Shown piece by piece: positions 11,253 through 21,388 of a stretch of DNA of 29,338 nt; the first letter of the stretch is position 1, and each line of letters begins with the position of its first letter. The notes below the pieces were generated by a model. That model had not been told where the DNA came from. It was given only the letters and a program-made list of their open reading frames with translations, and searched no databases. The translations under genes and the position numbers were made by a program. This stretch comes from Chara braunii (Eukaryota > Streptophyta > Charophyceae > Charales > Characeae): positions 1,339,071 through 1,368,408 of the forward strand of contig BFEA01000160.1 of assembly GCA_003427395.1 (NCBI GenBank), written 5' to 3'.

Positions 11253-11856
11253 GTCTTCCATTAACCATCTCTCGAGCATCCCCACGACCGCCTCTTGTTC
11301 CCTCTCGTTGGTGACCCCCCTGACTTGGATGAGGACGTGATCTATATGGCCACTGCTGATCGCCTCCAAACCACTCACTGTTGAACGACACGTTGTCGGG
11401 CGCATCGGTCATGCACCTCACACGGCAGCGCGGGACCCTCTCGGCCTCGTCACGCAGGAGTTGGACCAACCTTGCCGCGAACACACAAATGGAGCTTCCT
11501 TAGGCCGCTCCGGCCGAGTGCGCCAGCCATACCTCTCGCGAGCCCCTACGACAGGATAAGGCCTCCGCGAGACACAACTTGCCTCCACCTTACGGGAGTT
11601 GTCACCTCCCTTCGGTGGGCGTATCCCCACCAAGCTACCAGTCCACAGTACGAAAGCTACTCGGTTGCAATCGCAGAGGTGGACCAGCCGAGGGCGTTTC
11701 TCGTTCGATGTAGCATAGGGGGTACGCGCGGTAATACGCCTGTCGGACCCGCACGCGAACCGACATCTTTGGGGGCTGAAGTCCCAAGCGCGGCTCGTCG
11801 TCGGTCGACTAGGACGCATCCCACACACCACAGGCACACCACTTTACGAACACAAA

Positions 11857-11882
11857 AATAAAACACACACACACACACACAC
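11857..11882 (+). repeat. (CA)n microsatellite in the LTR
   Basis: A run of about 12 CA units follows AAAATAAAA. The right LTR has a shorter run at about 25147-25163. Confidence 0.9.
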
Positions 11883-12193
11883 ATCGAACAACGCGACAAC
11901 ACTCATAGTCCCTTCTGTAGTCGTCTCATAACTTCCCAACGCGGAAATCGAATAGGCGTCGTGCGTGAGACTCGGTATAAAACCGCGCGGACGGAGGGCT
12001 AACTCATATAGACTCGCAATGCAAGCGTACGCAAGCAGTCGCAATGATGGCGTACTATGTAGTACCCGTACTCACACGGTCCCCGTTTATCGCGAGGGTC
12101 TCATTCAACACTCAAGTGTCGGCTAACACTCGCCTTGAGGGTTAATCTCTCGACGCTGGATAACCGGCATGTGCGGTTGAAGACCACACCCTG

Positions 12194-12240
12194 TTCTGCA
12201 CCTTGTGCAGAGGGGTTGAGTAGACAGCTTTAAGCTGTCG
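12194..12240. repeat. Two adjacent small hairpins in the LTR (left copy)
   Basis: CTGCAC/GTGCAG (12196-12201 and 12205-12210) is closed by a 3-nt loop. GACAGCTT/AAGCTGTC (12223-12230 and 12232-12239) is nearly palindromic. Both are unchanged in the right LTR (around 25480-25525). A distant pair GTGGCA/TGCCAC (about 12239 and 12278) could enclose the following segment. The region is in the transcribed leader if the TATA box at 15081 is used. Confidence 0.55.
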
Positions 12241-13069
12241 TGGCAGTCGAACATCAAGGGGTTTGACTTTGACGGTTGCCACGGACTATAACGTCCAACT
12301 ATAAAAATCTCTAAAAAGCAAAGGATGAAAAGGGAATCCCTCATTTTCTCTTAAGACACAATCTGGTTAACCCTTATGCTCATTTACAGTAGGCCTCTCA
12401 CATACTCAGGGCACTTATAAATGCATAAGGGTTGATTATATAGGACGATCACTTCTCACAGTCACAGTGAGGCTTCTCTCAGCCATATATGTATGAAATC
12501 GCAGACAATCACATTTAGAGTTCGAACAACCGTACCTGCAATCACATGAAAGATTCAACCAGAAGTCCACGCACTACATGGGGTCAACTTCAACCATTCC
12601 TAGCACTCATACCCCTCACTTTAGCCATACAAGCCTCACTCGTGCAACTCTTAAATAAATACTCAGTACTTTTGTTGGATGACCATTCAATAAAGTCCGA
12701 GTAAAAACACAACAAAACAATTCAAATCTCAAGGCTAAAGCCTTTAGGTTGAGTGGCAGGAGTGAATTAGAGTTGAACCGTAAACCGACGAATCGATAAC
12801 TGACCTGTTATCAGTGATAACAGAGATGATCCTCGTAGGATCAAGCTGAAACTAGTCCAAGTCCTTAATCAATACGATCAAGAGGACCTGTAACACAAGA
12901 CAGGTCAATCTCAGGCTAAAAACATAAGTGTATGGAGAATACAACTCCATAACACATTCTCATCCAAGATCCGTCTAATTGACTAAGCATGAATCTACCT
13001 TTAAGCAGTGCCCAAGCAAAGGTAGACCCTGGCGTGATCTCCACTGTACGGAGTGGATTGCCAAAATCG

Positions 13070-13440
13070 CCACCTGTCGAAATATAGTCTACCTACTTTA
13101 AACCAAGAAAATTTCGGCAGCGCTTCCCGTAGGAAAAGTGTCTTTTCAGAATTTATATCAGCCCGAATATGAAACCAAAAAATAGTCTTTGACTTTTTAA
13201 AGTCCAATTTTGTTTAACTCCCTGAATTAGCAAAACTTTGGGCAGCACTCCCTTTAGAAAATGGGACTTTCCAGATTTTTACTAAGTCATATATAAACTT
13301 AAGACAAGTTGAACTTTGACAAGTCAAGATTTAACTAACTTCTTGGATTTGCAGAAATTTCGGCAGCGCTTCCCGTAGAGAAATTAGCTTACCAAAATTC
13401 ATACAAAGCGAAGTATAACAAAAGATCTCAGAAAATGTGA
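13070..13440. repeat. Three degenerate tandem units of about 122 bp in the LTR
   Basis: A core of about TTTCGGCAGCGCTTCCCGTAG recurs near 13112, 13237 (as TTTGGGCAGCACTCCC) and 13358, each followed by a purine-rich GAAAA and a TTTCCAGATTTTTA-like stretch. The right LTR has the same three units near 26397, 26520 and 26642. Similar GGCAG..TCCC motifs occur, as I recall, in LTRs of some plant gypsy elements; that link is not verified. Confidence 0.7.
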
Positions 13441-13690
13441 GAATCGATCTAAGTAAAAAAACTTAGCTCAGAAAATGCAGGAATCGAAACGAACTCCTAT
13501 GGCTCTAGCACGTGGCGAGCAATTAAAGCAACTACCTATCAAACTGAAACTCAGATCAAGTAGTAGCCTCACTAAGTCACATGCAAGCCAAGCCACAAAG
13601 GTAAGTACTCTCGTCACCCCAAGTTAATTTAGCAAAACAATAGTTCATAGTCTTTCAATTATTTAACCCTTTACTCCCGGCTTACATAGG

Positions 13691-14467
13691 GCATTGGGAT
13701 TGGTCATTCATCTTAGAAACAATGTCAGCCCTCTGCCTTAATTATACACGAACAGGCTGCACAACTACTTTTCTCTTCATTGGGGTACATGACTAAGCCA
13801 TTCATCTTAAAAATCATGCTTAGTCGCACTGAACTGTTTAGGTAGCCAAATTATATATACTTCTCTGAACTTAATCTTCAAGAATGAGCGTATGACTTAG
13901 CCATTCATCTTAGAAACAATACTCAGTCGGCCCAAGTTACCTTCACTTATAACTCTTGATTATACTCTCTTCGCTTGTGATAAGACTATAGTCAGGTCAT
14001 TCATCTTAGAAACAATTTCTGACTAGCCTTGTTCGTATATAAGCATATATATGTATATATATATATATATATATCACAATATAGAGAATCTTATTCCTTG
14101 GTTCTCATTATAGTCCTGAGGCCTCAGACTTAGACCATTCATCTTAGAAACAATGCTCAGCTCTTTGTCTTTCAGCACACACAAAAAAAGCAGAGTACCC
14201 AGGGTCTGCCCAAGAGACTGTTCAGAAACCACCCAAGTAAAACAGCGGCCAGGCCATTCAACTTAGAAACAATGTCTGGCCCTCAAAAGTCCAGCAAGCA
14301 ATACCCCTCAGAAGTAAGTAGCCAGGCCATTTATCTTAGAAACAATGTCTGACACAATTAAAGAAACACAACAACCAAGTCATTAACCTTAGAAACGATG
14401 CTTGGTCCTACAGAAAACAAAACAAAACATAGCAGTCAGGCCATTCATCTTAGAAACAATGCCTGAC
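13691..14467. repeat. Array of 9 covarying hairpins, left LTR
   Basis: Each unit has the core CATTCATCTTAGAAACAATG or a close variant, in which CATT pairs with AATG around a 12-nt loop. One bulged pyrimidine precedes the core on the 5' side, and a 6-8 bp lower stem follows. Cores start at 13705, 13799, 13902, 13998, 14136, 14255, 14328, 14381 and 14442. Lower stems include GACTAAG/CTTAGTC (13799 unit), TAGTCAGG/TCTGACTA (13998), GGCCAGG/TCTGGCC (14255), ACCAAG/CTTGGT (14381) and GTCAGG/CCTGAC (14442). Stems differ but mostly stay paired; spacers of 20-130 bp are unrelated. The 13705 unit pairs poorly here but well in the right LTR. The 14136 unit is a recombinant whose halves do not match. 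Confidence 0.85.
14045..14074. repeat. (AT)n microsatellite in the LTR
   Basis: A 30-bp AT run with one G. Shorter runs sit at the equivalent places in the right LTR (27330 and 27551 regions). Confidence 0.9.
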
Positions 14468-15080
14468 CCTATAAGACTCATTCAATCGCAAGCAAAACTG
14501 CCTTGCTCCCAACCTTCCCCCTGATGCAACCCCTTCTGACAATCTGCTTTCAGGCAATCAAAGAAACTGAAACTGCCATTATACATACATCCTTTTAGTA
14601 GATCTGATTTACATCTTGAAAGTCAACCCAAAGTCAAAATAAGGGTCGCATACAATACAGTCAGTCAATATACAGGGAGATGTATAGATAGGGGTTATAC
14701 TGGGTTTATGACGGAAAGTAATGGTTACCTTTGAGTTCCCTGCCTCCACAACTCTTCCTGAGTTCCGGCTGGGCTCCCGCAATCGGTGGGGCAACCTCCC
14801 ACAAAGGCCTTGGCGCAGTCCTACGGGTTGCAATCTCGCCTGCCGCCTTCCTCTCAGAACCAACAGACTAGACTTAGAGTAAGAAGGGCAGAAAGAGAAG
14901 TATTCAGACACTCGAGATCCAAGAGAGGGACAACTCAACCCTCAGGAGAGGGCCTTATTGCCTTGAGTTGCCTGAGGGTCCCGCAATGGCAGCCAAGTAA
15001 CAACCGCTTGGTCAGTCCAAAGTCAAACTTCTGACCCCCACCTCTCCTTACGATCCCTCAATTCGCATTACTAACCCCCC

Positions 15081-15088
15081 TATTTATA
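15081..15088 (-). promoter_or_regulatory. Candidate TATA box of the LTR promoter (gag-sense strand)
   Basis: On the minus strand the sequence reads TATAAATAGGGGGG, a strong plant-type TATA element. Transcription would start near 15050, putting roughly 3.6 kb of R-U5, including the hairpin array, into the RNA leader. In the right LTR the same site reads TACAAATA (28653-28660), so the copy upstream of gag has lost it. Upstream on the minus strand, copies of GCACGAAC (plus-strand GTTCGTGC at about 15176-15240 and 15621) may be promoter motifs. Confidence 0.45.
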
Positions 15089-15447
15089 AGGTCTAATCAC
15101 CTCTCCTCAGCCCAACCTCCGCCGCACATCAGCTTGTAACGGCCAGCAGTAGCGTGCAGTAATATGCAGCAGCCGTTCGTGCGCAGCTAGCAAGGGTATC
15201 AACTGTTCGTGCGGCCGGGCAGCTAGCCGTTCGTGCACAATCAATAGCAACATCAACAGCTCGTGTGTGCCCTGTCCACAGCAACCCTCCTTGCGGTCTA
15301 GCCTGTCCTCTCACTACTCCGCTTGTCAGGCCGATCAGCACGTCGCCCCACCGGTAAACCCGCAGCCTCCGTGGCTAACCGGCTGTTTCCACCGCTTCAT
15401 CGAGGCAATTAGCCCACGCACAGTACGCACCGCAATGCACAATCATC

Positions 15448-15645
15448 GTGCAGCAAACGACAACCCGCACTGTTGTATCAGACGCAACTCAACAATCAAT
15501 AGTTCAGCAAACAGTGGCCCGCCAAACAGGAATGGCCCTGCGAACTCTACAGGCTCAGCAATGGCATCTTCACTGGGCGCCGCAACAATCAGCAATGCAG
15601 GGGGCACGACCTCCTCTCTGTTCGTGCTTCACGTGTGCGCGCTGA
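15448..15645 (+). other. 65-codon frame conserved between LTRs, antisense to gag
   Basis: A Gln/Thr-rich open frame starting at an ATG is also present in the right LTR at 29000-29197, with four residue differences by eye. Conservation of a frame between two LTRs that were identical at insertion is weak evidence for coding. No domain is recognised. I record it because it is open in both copies while most frames in the LTR are not. Confidence 0.15.
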
Positions 15646-15784
15646 TACTCATGTCCGCTAGTGCCTGGTTCGGCCTCTCACCGGGTGTGCGAAGCGAGAA
15701 TACATCTCGGATTCACCTACAGGCTTCGAAGCCATCTGCCCTGCGCGCAGTCCCCTGGCCACCACGTAAGTCTCCAACCTTGTT

Positions 15785-18700
15785 GCTGTCTCCCGCCGCT
15801 TCGGTCCCAGGTGGGCAAAATCGGAATGAATCCTCCTCTAGTACGTGACCGCCTGTAGCCCAAGGTAAGTGCTCCTTCTCCCTCTCTCCCTCTCTGGCTG
15901 CGCACTTCCTTATCTTGTACCTACACTCCTTGACCGTACGAACTTGGCCCCGCCCATCGGCCAGGTCAGGGCGCGGCTTACAACGCAACTCGCAGTTTGA
16001 TTCATTTCACCGTATACAGAGAGGNTAGNGGNCGNCTACTTCCACCGACANGATGAGCAACGCACCGAACTGCAGGTAAGTCTCCAANCCCCCTCTTNGG
16101 CTCACNCTACACCCTTCGGCACTCNCGTCAATGAGTATGAGGGAGACCGAATGAATCTGTCCGCAGATTGCAGGAAACNTTTACCCCATCACATCGTGCC
16201 CACTGCTTCTATCGAGGAAGGTTTCCTCCATCAACCCGTCGAGCAAACGCACTTACCAACAGGTAAGTCCCCAAACTCGGCTCACCCTCNCGCTACTTTC
16301 ATCGAGNAAAATTGGAATGTATCTCTCGGTAGAATACGACCAGATTCATTGCCTCCCCCCTTTTGAAGTACCTCCNTGCCCGNAATATGCAACCCACACA
16401 GTTCAAAAATCTCCAGCTCATCGCAAGATCCGACCTCNTCATCNGATTCGCCCGACTCCGAACCTTTTGAAACTANTCTTCAGTCNCCCGTTTCCCTTGA
16501 GAAGCGGGAGCAGACCATCTTCCTTCTCNTCGNCATNATCATTCTCTTCTTCATCCCTATTCGCANGCAGTCCACCTCAGTTCTACGTTGGGCATAACTT
16601 CCCTTTATTATGCATGCCAAAATGAGGATGAACCTTCCCCTGAAATGTGGGAAGATACGTTGCACTTTTACGTAGCAACAAAATACTCTCTCTCAGGCGC
16701 ANCCCCTACCCATCATCCCTCAAAATCTACTTACTAATAGCCAAAACTNACCTCATAATCTAACTCGCAGCTATCAAAAACCTTTGTCTAGCATCCTNCC
16801 CCGCCCNATTCCGCGGAGAATCGNGGGAGATAAGCGTTTTTCCATCNCTCCCTTTNTTCGCTCCCGACTNCTNCGCGCACCATATTTTCACTCTAACTCT
16901 ATTTCTACTAACTCTCTACTCNATCTGACNTCATTTTCTAAGTCGCAGCACAGAAAAAACANAGTTGATGACTNTNTTTCGCTCGNTTTCGTTAAGAATC
17001 NAGCGAAATATCACCTCTTTCTATTTTTGNCATAGCCCCCCTCCTTCGCATGCACCCGANGCATCTTCNCGCCCGGGTTCGTTCCCTTCCTTTCCTTCCG
17101 CCTCAGACGCCCTCGCTCCGCTACCNGTCACTACTCTGCCTCTCTCGCCGCACTCCTCTCTGCCTCACCTCTATCGTCTTCACCCCGCNATGCTCCGTTT
17201 GTCCATCTCTGCGCCCTGCCCCCATCTNCATNCCTCCGGCGCGACGTGCGGTCCAGGTTCATTCTCNCCTTCCACCGCCGCCCTTCGTCCTATCGCCTTG
17301 CTGCGCTCTCACCCCCCACCGCTGCGCTAGCGCTTGGCTTGTCTTCTCGCCATCCNCNTTNCCATCTCCGCCCNCANCCCCTNCATGCACCTGGCTCGTT
17401 TCGTNGACCAGGTTCGACCCCCCCCTTCNTCCAACCTCACAGCCCCCCGACAGNGCCCGGCGGTGTGCTGCCCGTAGCGGATCNATCTACTATCNGCGGC
17501 TNCTACTCGCCCTTTTCTAACATCCGCTNCTCTTTCTTTCTACGCTCNCCGGTGCCCCACCTTTGCCCCCTCAGCTACCGCCCCCCCTTCGACAGTAGCG
17601 GACCCATAGTCCGCTGCTCAGGGATATGTCGTCGGTCCCGCCNCCTTCGCTACTCTGNGCATGTACCCGGCCGGGAACNCATCCGGGTTCATTCCCCGTT
17701 TTTACCACCCCGCCTCACTTCTGTGCAGCGGAGGTGCCNACAGCCCCGCGNCCACAATGCGCTATCCTCCTCTCCCTTNCGCGTAGCTCCGCCACCCTAT
17801 TCCACAGCCTCGTACCCGCTGCTACGCAACANAGTACCNTCGNCTACTATACGTAAGTCGTTGGTCCCGAACCAACTGCTAACGGTCATAGGGGGAGGGG
17901 ACCGGAGGGGGAGTCGAGTGACCGGCCCTTCGAAAAGGCTCGGTCCTAATGCTACCGGCTGACCCCTGGCTGGTTACACCCACCTGCTGTAGCAGGTAGC
18001 GCACCTGCTGGTGGGTTCAGCTCCCACGTTGTTCCCACGTCGGAGGCTTGAGCACGGATATGGCTGCTACGGGGTTCCCCGCAGTACTATGAAGGGGTAA
18101 CTTCGGCGCAGTCACGACAACAGTTCATAATCGAACCTCAGGCAACCCGTGAATAGAACGCACCCCTGTGCGCCTCTATATCAGCCCCGGTACCACCTCC
18201 GAAACGGGACGCGAACAGGGGGAAAGCTAAAACCAAAAATAACAAGAGGTATAAGAAAAATAAAACTTAATAAAAAAAAAATAAAAAAATAAAAAACGAG
18301 GAAAAAGAAGAGGAACTACAAACACCTTGGCTCCCCCGTGGGTCGGGCCCGCCGCCTCGCCCTTTAACAAAACCGAGGGGGATAGCCCTGTTGGGCCCTC
18401 AACCCCTCAGATTTTGCTCCACGCTGCTACGTTGCCACTGCGCCGACGTCGTGCTGGCCTCGATCCCTGGACCTCCGTACTGTCGACCGAGTGTCGTAAC
18501 CTATAGGGCTAAGCCCAAGCCTGAGACTAATATCCGTGGAGTGTCATCTAAGGCGGTACGGCGCTGCACTCAGGGCTAGGGAAATTGGCCTGAGCCTCAT
18601 CTCAGCCTACAACCGTGCGCGCGGCCGCCCAGCGTCTGCGCCGGCTTACCAAGCTGTACCACGACCGCCACTCGCGCCACTCCGCGTGCCAAGACCTACC

Positions 18701-19870
18701 GCAGTCACACTATCGCCTTCGTCGCTGCCGTCGAGGTCGTCCTCCGTACGCACGCGTAACTCAATCAAACGTACCAACAAAAGAAAAATATCCTTAAATC
18801 CTAGCCTAATCAGGAATAAACAAAAATAACAATAAAGATAAAAATAGAAACGAACCGACTGGCGTCCGTGCTGACTTTATGATCAACGATAGAAACGGAA
18901 TCACACGCGCATCAAACCGGCGCGCCCACACACTCTTTGTTTTAATCAACCATCCAACCATCGTCACCACGCGGACGCTGTCGCGCCTCGCGCGGTATAC
19001 TTAACTTTAAGCCAAACTCATTTTTCTGTCATTTGCAAAAACCAGGGCGGATACCCTTGTAAGGGTATTTGCGCCGACAACTTACCGGACCACCTTAAGC
19101 GACCTCCCGGTCGCTTCGCAAAATCGAAAAGCTATCAGATTACCCAAGATGCTGACGAAAGAGAAACCAATCCGATTAGCCGACAAACACAGGGTAGAGG
19201 CCTCCATCAAACCATGCCTCCACAACTATATACTGCCTGGTTTCTAACCCGGGCTTTCTCGCCCTGGTATTAGGACGCTGACAGCATAAGTTCCAAAAAC
19301 CTTCCCAATCATCCTCCCCCCCCGGTCCTAGACAACCTTCGACTTCTCGTTGGGTGTCCCTAGTCATGGCCAAAACTAGGGATGCGGGCCCTAACCGAGA
19401 CCTTTGAAGGCACTCTCGCCTTCTTCCTCAGAGAATCTTTCGCAATCATATACACATACGTATATTTGTATACTTAATATCCACTCAGCTCTTTCTGCAG
19501 TCTAGTACAGAAAGGCTAGGTCTCCATCTTGGCCCATCATAGCCTGGCTGATCGGACCAGGCCTACGGCCCACCGCATTGTTATTTTAGCGGCAGTACCC
19601 TCGTTGGTTATGCAACGATAGGTTTTCTCCTGATAAGCATTCAATCAGGATTTCTCAAAAACTTTCAACCTTTACTACCCCACGGAGTAATTTCCCTGGG
19701 GTGGGCAGCTCCCCTTAAACTCTTACTCCGCGGTCCCGTAGCCAGGTTGCGCCGGCTAGCAGCCATCCGCTGGGGTTACGCCCTAGAGGTGTCAATCTTT
19801 ACCGCTTAGCTTGGTATTCCTCTACTATGTCCCAGAACTAGCACAAGTGGTTAGACGGAGCGTCGCAAAA
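15785..19870. other. Inner LTR or retroelement internal region without recognisable genes
   Basis: From 16.0 to 17.9 kb the plus strand is strongly pyrimidine-biased and peppered with Ns. Its plus-strand open frames are Pro/Ser/Leu low-complexity and look like a compositional effect. At 17.9-18.2 kb small inverted repeats occur (ACCTGC/GCAGGT near 17970; GACCG..CCTT/AAGG..CGGTC near 17920). An A-rich tract lies at 18230-18310. ATACCCTT/AAGGGTAT forms a hairpin at about 19051-19069. Part of this belongs to the left LTR. No minus-strand frame with protease, RT, RNase H or integrase motifs is visible. Confidence 0.5.
19312..19323 (-). other. Candidate polypurine tract
   Basis: The minus strand reads GGGGGGGGAGGA immediately before TG (19311-19310), the arrangement expected at the start of a 3' LTR. 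Two other candidates exist (minus-strand AAAAGGGGGGAGG near 16352-16364 and GAAGGAGGGGGG near 17035-17046), so the LTR's inner boundary is open. Confidence 0.3.
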
Positions 19871-20392
19871 CTAATCACGGGCCACTGCGAGATTACGCAG
19901 GGGTCTGAAGGCATTTACCAACTCTCCCACGAAAGGCATGGCATCCTTCGCACAATCACAACCAAAATCCGCTAGGTCCACAAGGCCGTAACCCCTGACT
20001 TGATCAGAGCCAGCAGCTACCCATCCTGAGACGTCTCTCGCCTTACACTCTTTTGCGACTTTCTTAAACATCTCAAGCAAACGTGGTCCCTTTTCGTTAG
20101 ACTTTATCAACTCAGACACTGCTTACCATGCCCTTAAATCCATGAACCACCTTTCACATGAAGGAGGTCTCTCTCAATAGGTCTCCCAGCCATCTCTCTC
20201 TTTTTAGGATGAACTATCACACGACCCTTTTTGGGGGATAAGTCTTTCACTAAATAAACATTACCACCTTCCTTAATCTGAAGGGGTCTCAACCATAGAA
20301 CCACTCCACGATAGAACAACTCAAACTGAGAGGCCTACTTATGGGTCCTCTCCACAACTCAACCGTAAACATTCGGCATGGTAAGTATTCGA
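19871..20392 (-). pseudogene. Broken ORF downstream of gag (ORF-C), unknown
   Basis: Two coding-like minus-strand stretches adjoin: about 20354-20134 (stop TAA at 20136-20134) and 20119-19871, in different frames. The first encodes a strand-rich segment (EGGNVYLVKDLSPKKGRVIV) and the second a mixed helical segment with several Cys. Stops and a frameshift indicate decay. There is no RT, integrase, protease or envelope signature and I do not recognise the family. Its place, after gag and before the 3' LTR, is where pol would normally be. Confidence 0.35.
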
Positions 20393-21388
20393 GTCTCAGA
20401 GACTCGCAAAATCCCTTAGGATTCTCACTCTTTCACAATAACAAACTACGCTCCCTCTCCTTATACTCGGCCCCGTCCCGCCTGTAGGCAGGCCGCACGA
20501 GTATACCGAAGAGTAGACAGTTCACATTCATTCATCCTTACAAAATCCACACAACTCACGAGATGTTCCTCATGCATTTCTCACGCAAAATCATCATACA
20601 TCAGGATAAACCACACATGTGAGAGTGATTGTGATTGTCATATACAAAGAGTAGTCTCGGATAAAAACCTCAACTCAATACACGCGGAGGGGTGCAATGC
20701 CCCAACTCAAACACGAACCAAATGGTCTCGAATTACATATATACACTCAGAGTTGAATAATCTCAACTCAAACCGACCTTGGTATCACACAAGAATAAAT
20801 GCGGTCTCCCTGACCAAAGCTATAGCTAAAACAATTTGATCACGATGTAGCTATACTTCTCAATCCGAGGGACCCAAGTGATCCAGGACATATCCAGATA
20901 TCCAAAGAAAAGTAAGGTTAGGAGTCGCCCATACACCAGTCCTGCAACTTTTTCCCTAGGCTAGATGACCTATTTCCCCCACGCTGAGGTTTCTTCCCAA
21001 ATCTCTCCTACCTCTCACACCTATACGTCTATCTAGGCCTAGGCACGACGTAGGTCCCATATCTTTTCTCTCGATCAATAGGCCTAATGAACCAGATCCC
21101 TACTTCGTAACAATGCCCTCAGGGTCACTTCGTGCTCCATCTACCTGAGGCATTCCAATAACATGACGTGAGGCAGACCTAACATACCCCATATATACAG
21201 TTATTCTATTGGGGTTCCTCCTGCCTACAACTCGAGCCACCTTACCGGACCATTATTATGAAGATCTCTTCCCTCTGTACGCTGTGCCTACCTGCAACAA
21301 CTATTCGATTGGGATTTATCGCTTGCATTTACAGTCTGCTTACATTTCCAGGCCCTCCTCTCACAACCCTTTCTGTTTACGACTACTT
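20393..21388. other. Retroelement internal region, no gene seen
   Basis: No coding-like frame on either strand. It separates gag from ORF-C. Several short direct repeats of ordinary complexity, nothing else noted. Confidence 0.4.

Larger units (their letters stand above)
9244..11393 (-). pseudogene. Myb/SANT-like (trihelix-type) protein with Gly-Ser repeat tail, broken
   Basis: Read right to left, a coding-like sequence enters at 11393, where the LTR element cuts it. It continues through Gly/Arg-rich residues to a 299-bp retroposon (10954-11252), and the frame is restored when that insert is removed. It then runs to about 10190 with stops at 10739-10741 and 10568-10570. A Myb_DNA-bind_4/trihelix-like domain follows at about 10207-9968: NPWMLEEQ, then YKWITDRLRDEGYNKTAENN, then a short Ser-Gly-Gln-Pro-Gly-Tyr-Phe motif, spread over two or three frames. 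Next come FEEDLWDVME and YTCDNTLASMEL (9921-9850), a Gly-Ser octapeptide tail (9815-9607) with a stop at 9733-9735, and a helical Ala/Met/Thr-rich end stopping at 9244-9246. Such domains bind DNA and occur in plant transcription factors and transposon-associated proteins. The domain match rests on recalled family patterns, not a search. Confidence 0.65.
11394..15784 (-). mobile_element. Left LTR of a giant retrotransposon (3' LTR relative to gag); minimum extent
   Basis: The sequence starting TGTCGGGCGCATCGG at 11394 recurs at 24679 and stays alignable, with substitutions and a few indels, to the window end (29338 corresponds to 15784). Because gag and the PBS are on the minus strand, this copy is the 3' LTR and its outer terminus is 11394, reading ...CCCGACA on the minus strand. 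The adjacent 5 bp CACGT (11389-11393) is the expected target duplication; its partner is outside the window. The inner end is not determined: CA followed by a pyrimidine tract is found at 16347, 17031 and 19310, giving LTR lengths of about 5.0, 5.6 or 7.9 kb. All are unusually long. Confidence 0.85.

Noticed and set aside
13691-14467. CRISPR-like array
   Set aside because: Repeat and spacer lengths are irregular, the repeats vary in their arms, the setting is a eukaryotic LTR, and there are no cas genes.
15267-15848. Plus-strand 193-codon ORF in the left LTR
   Set aside because: Its full length is not preserved in the right LTR, where an indel of about 30 bp and substitutions interrupt it.
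16965-17962. Overlapping plus-strand Pro/Ser-rich ORFs of 120-240 codons
   Set aside because: The region is pyrimidine-rich and stop-poor by composition, contains many Ns, and shows no motif in any frame.
17980-18030. tRNA-like GGTTCAGCTCC after a hairpin
   Set aside because: Resembles a B box, but no A box at tRNA spacing and no cloverleaf can be drawn.
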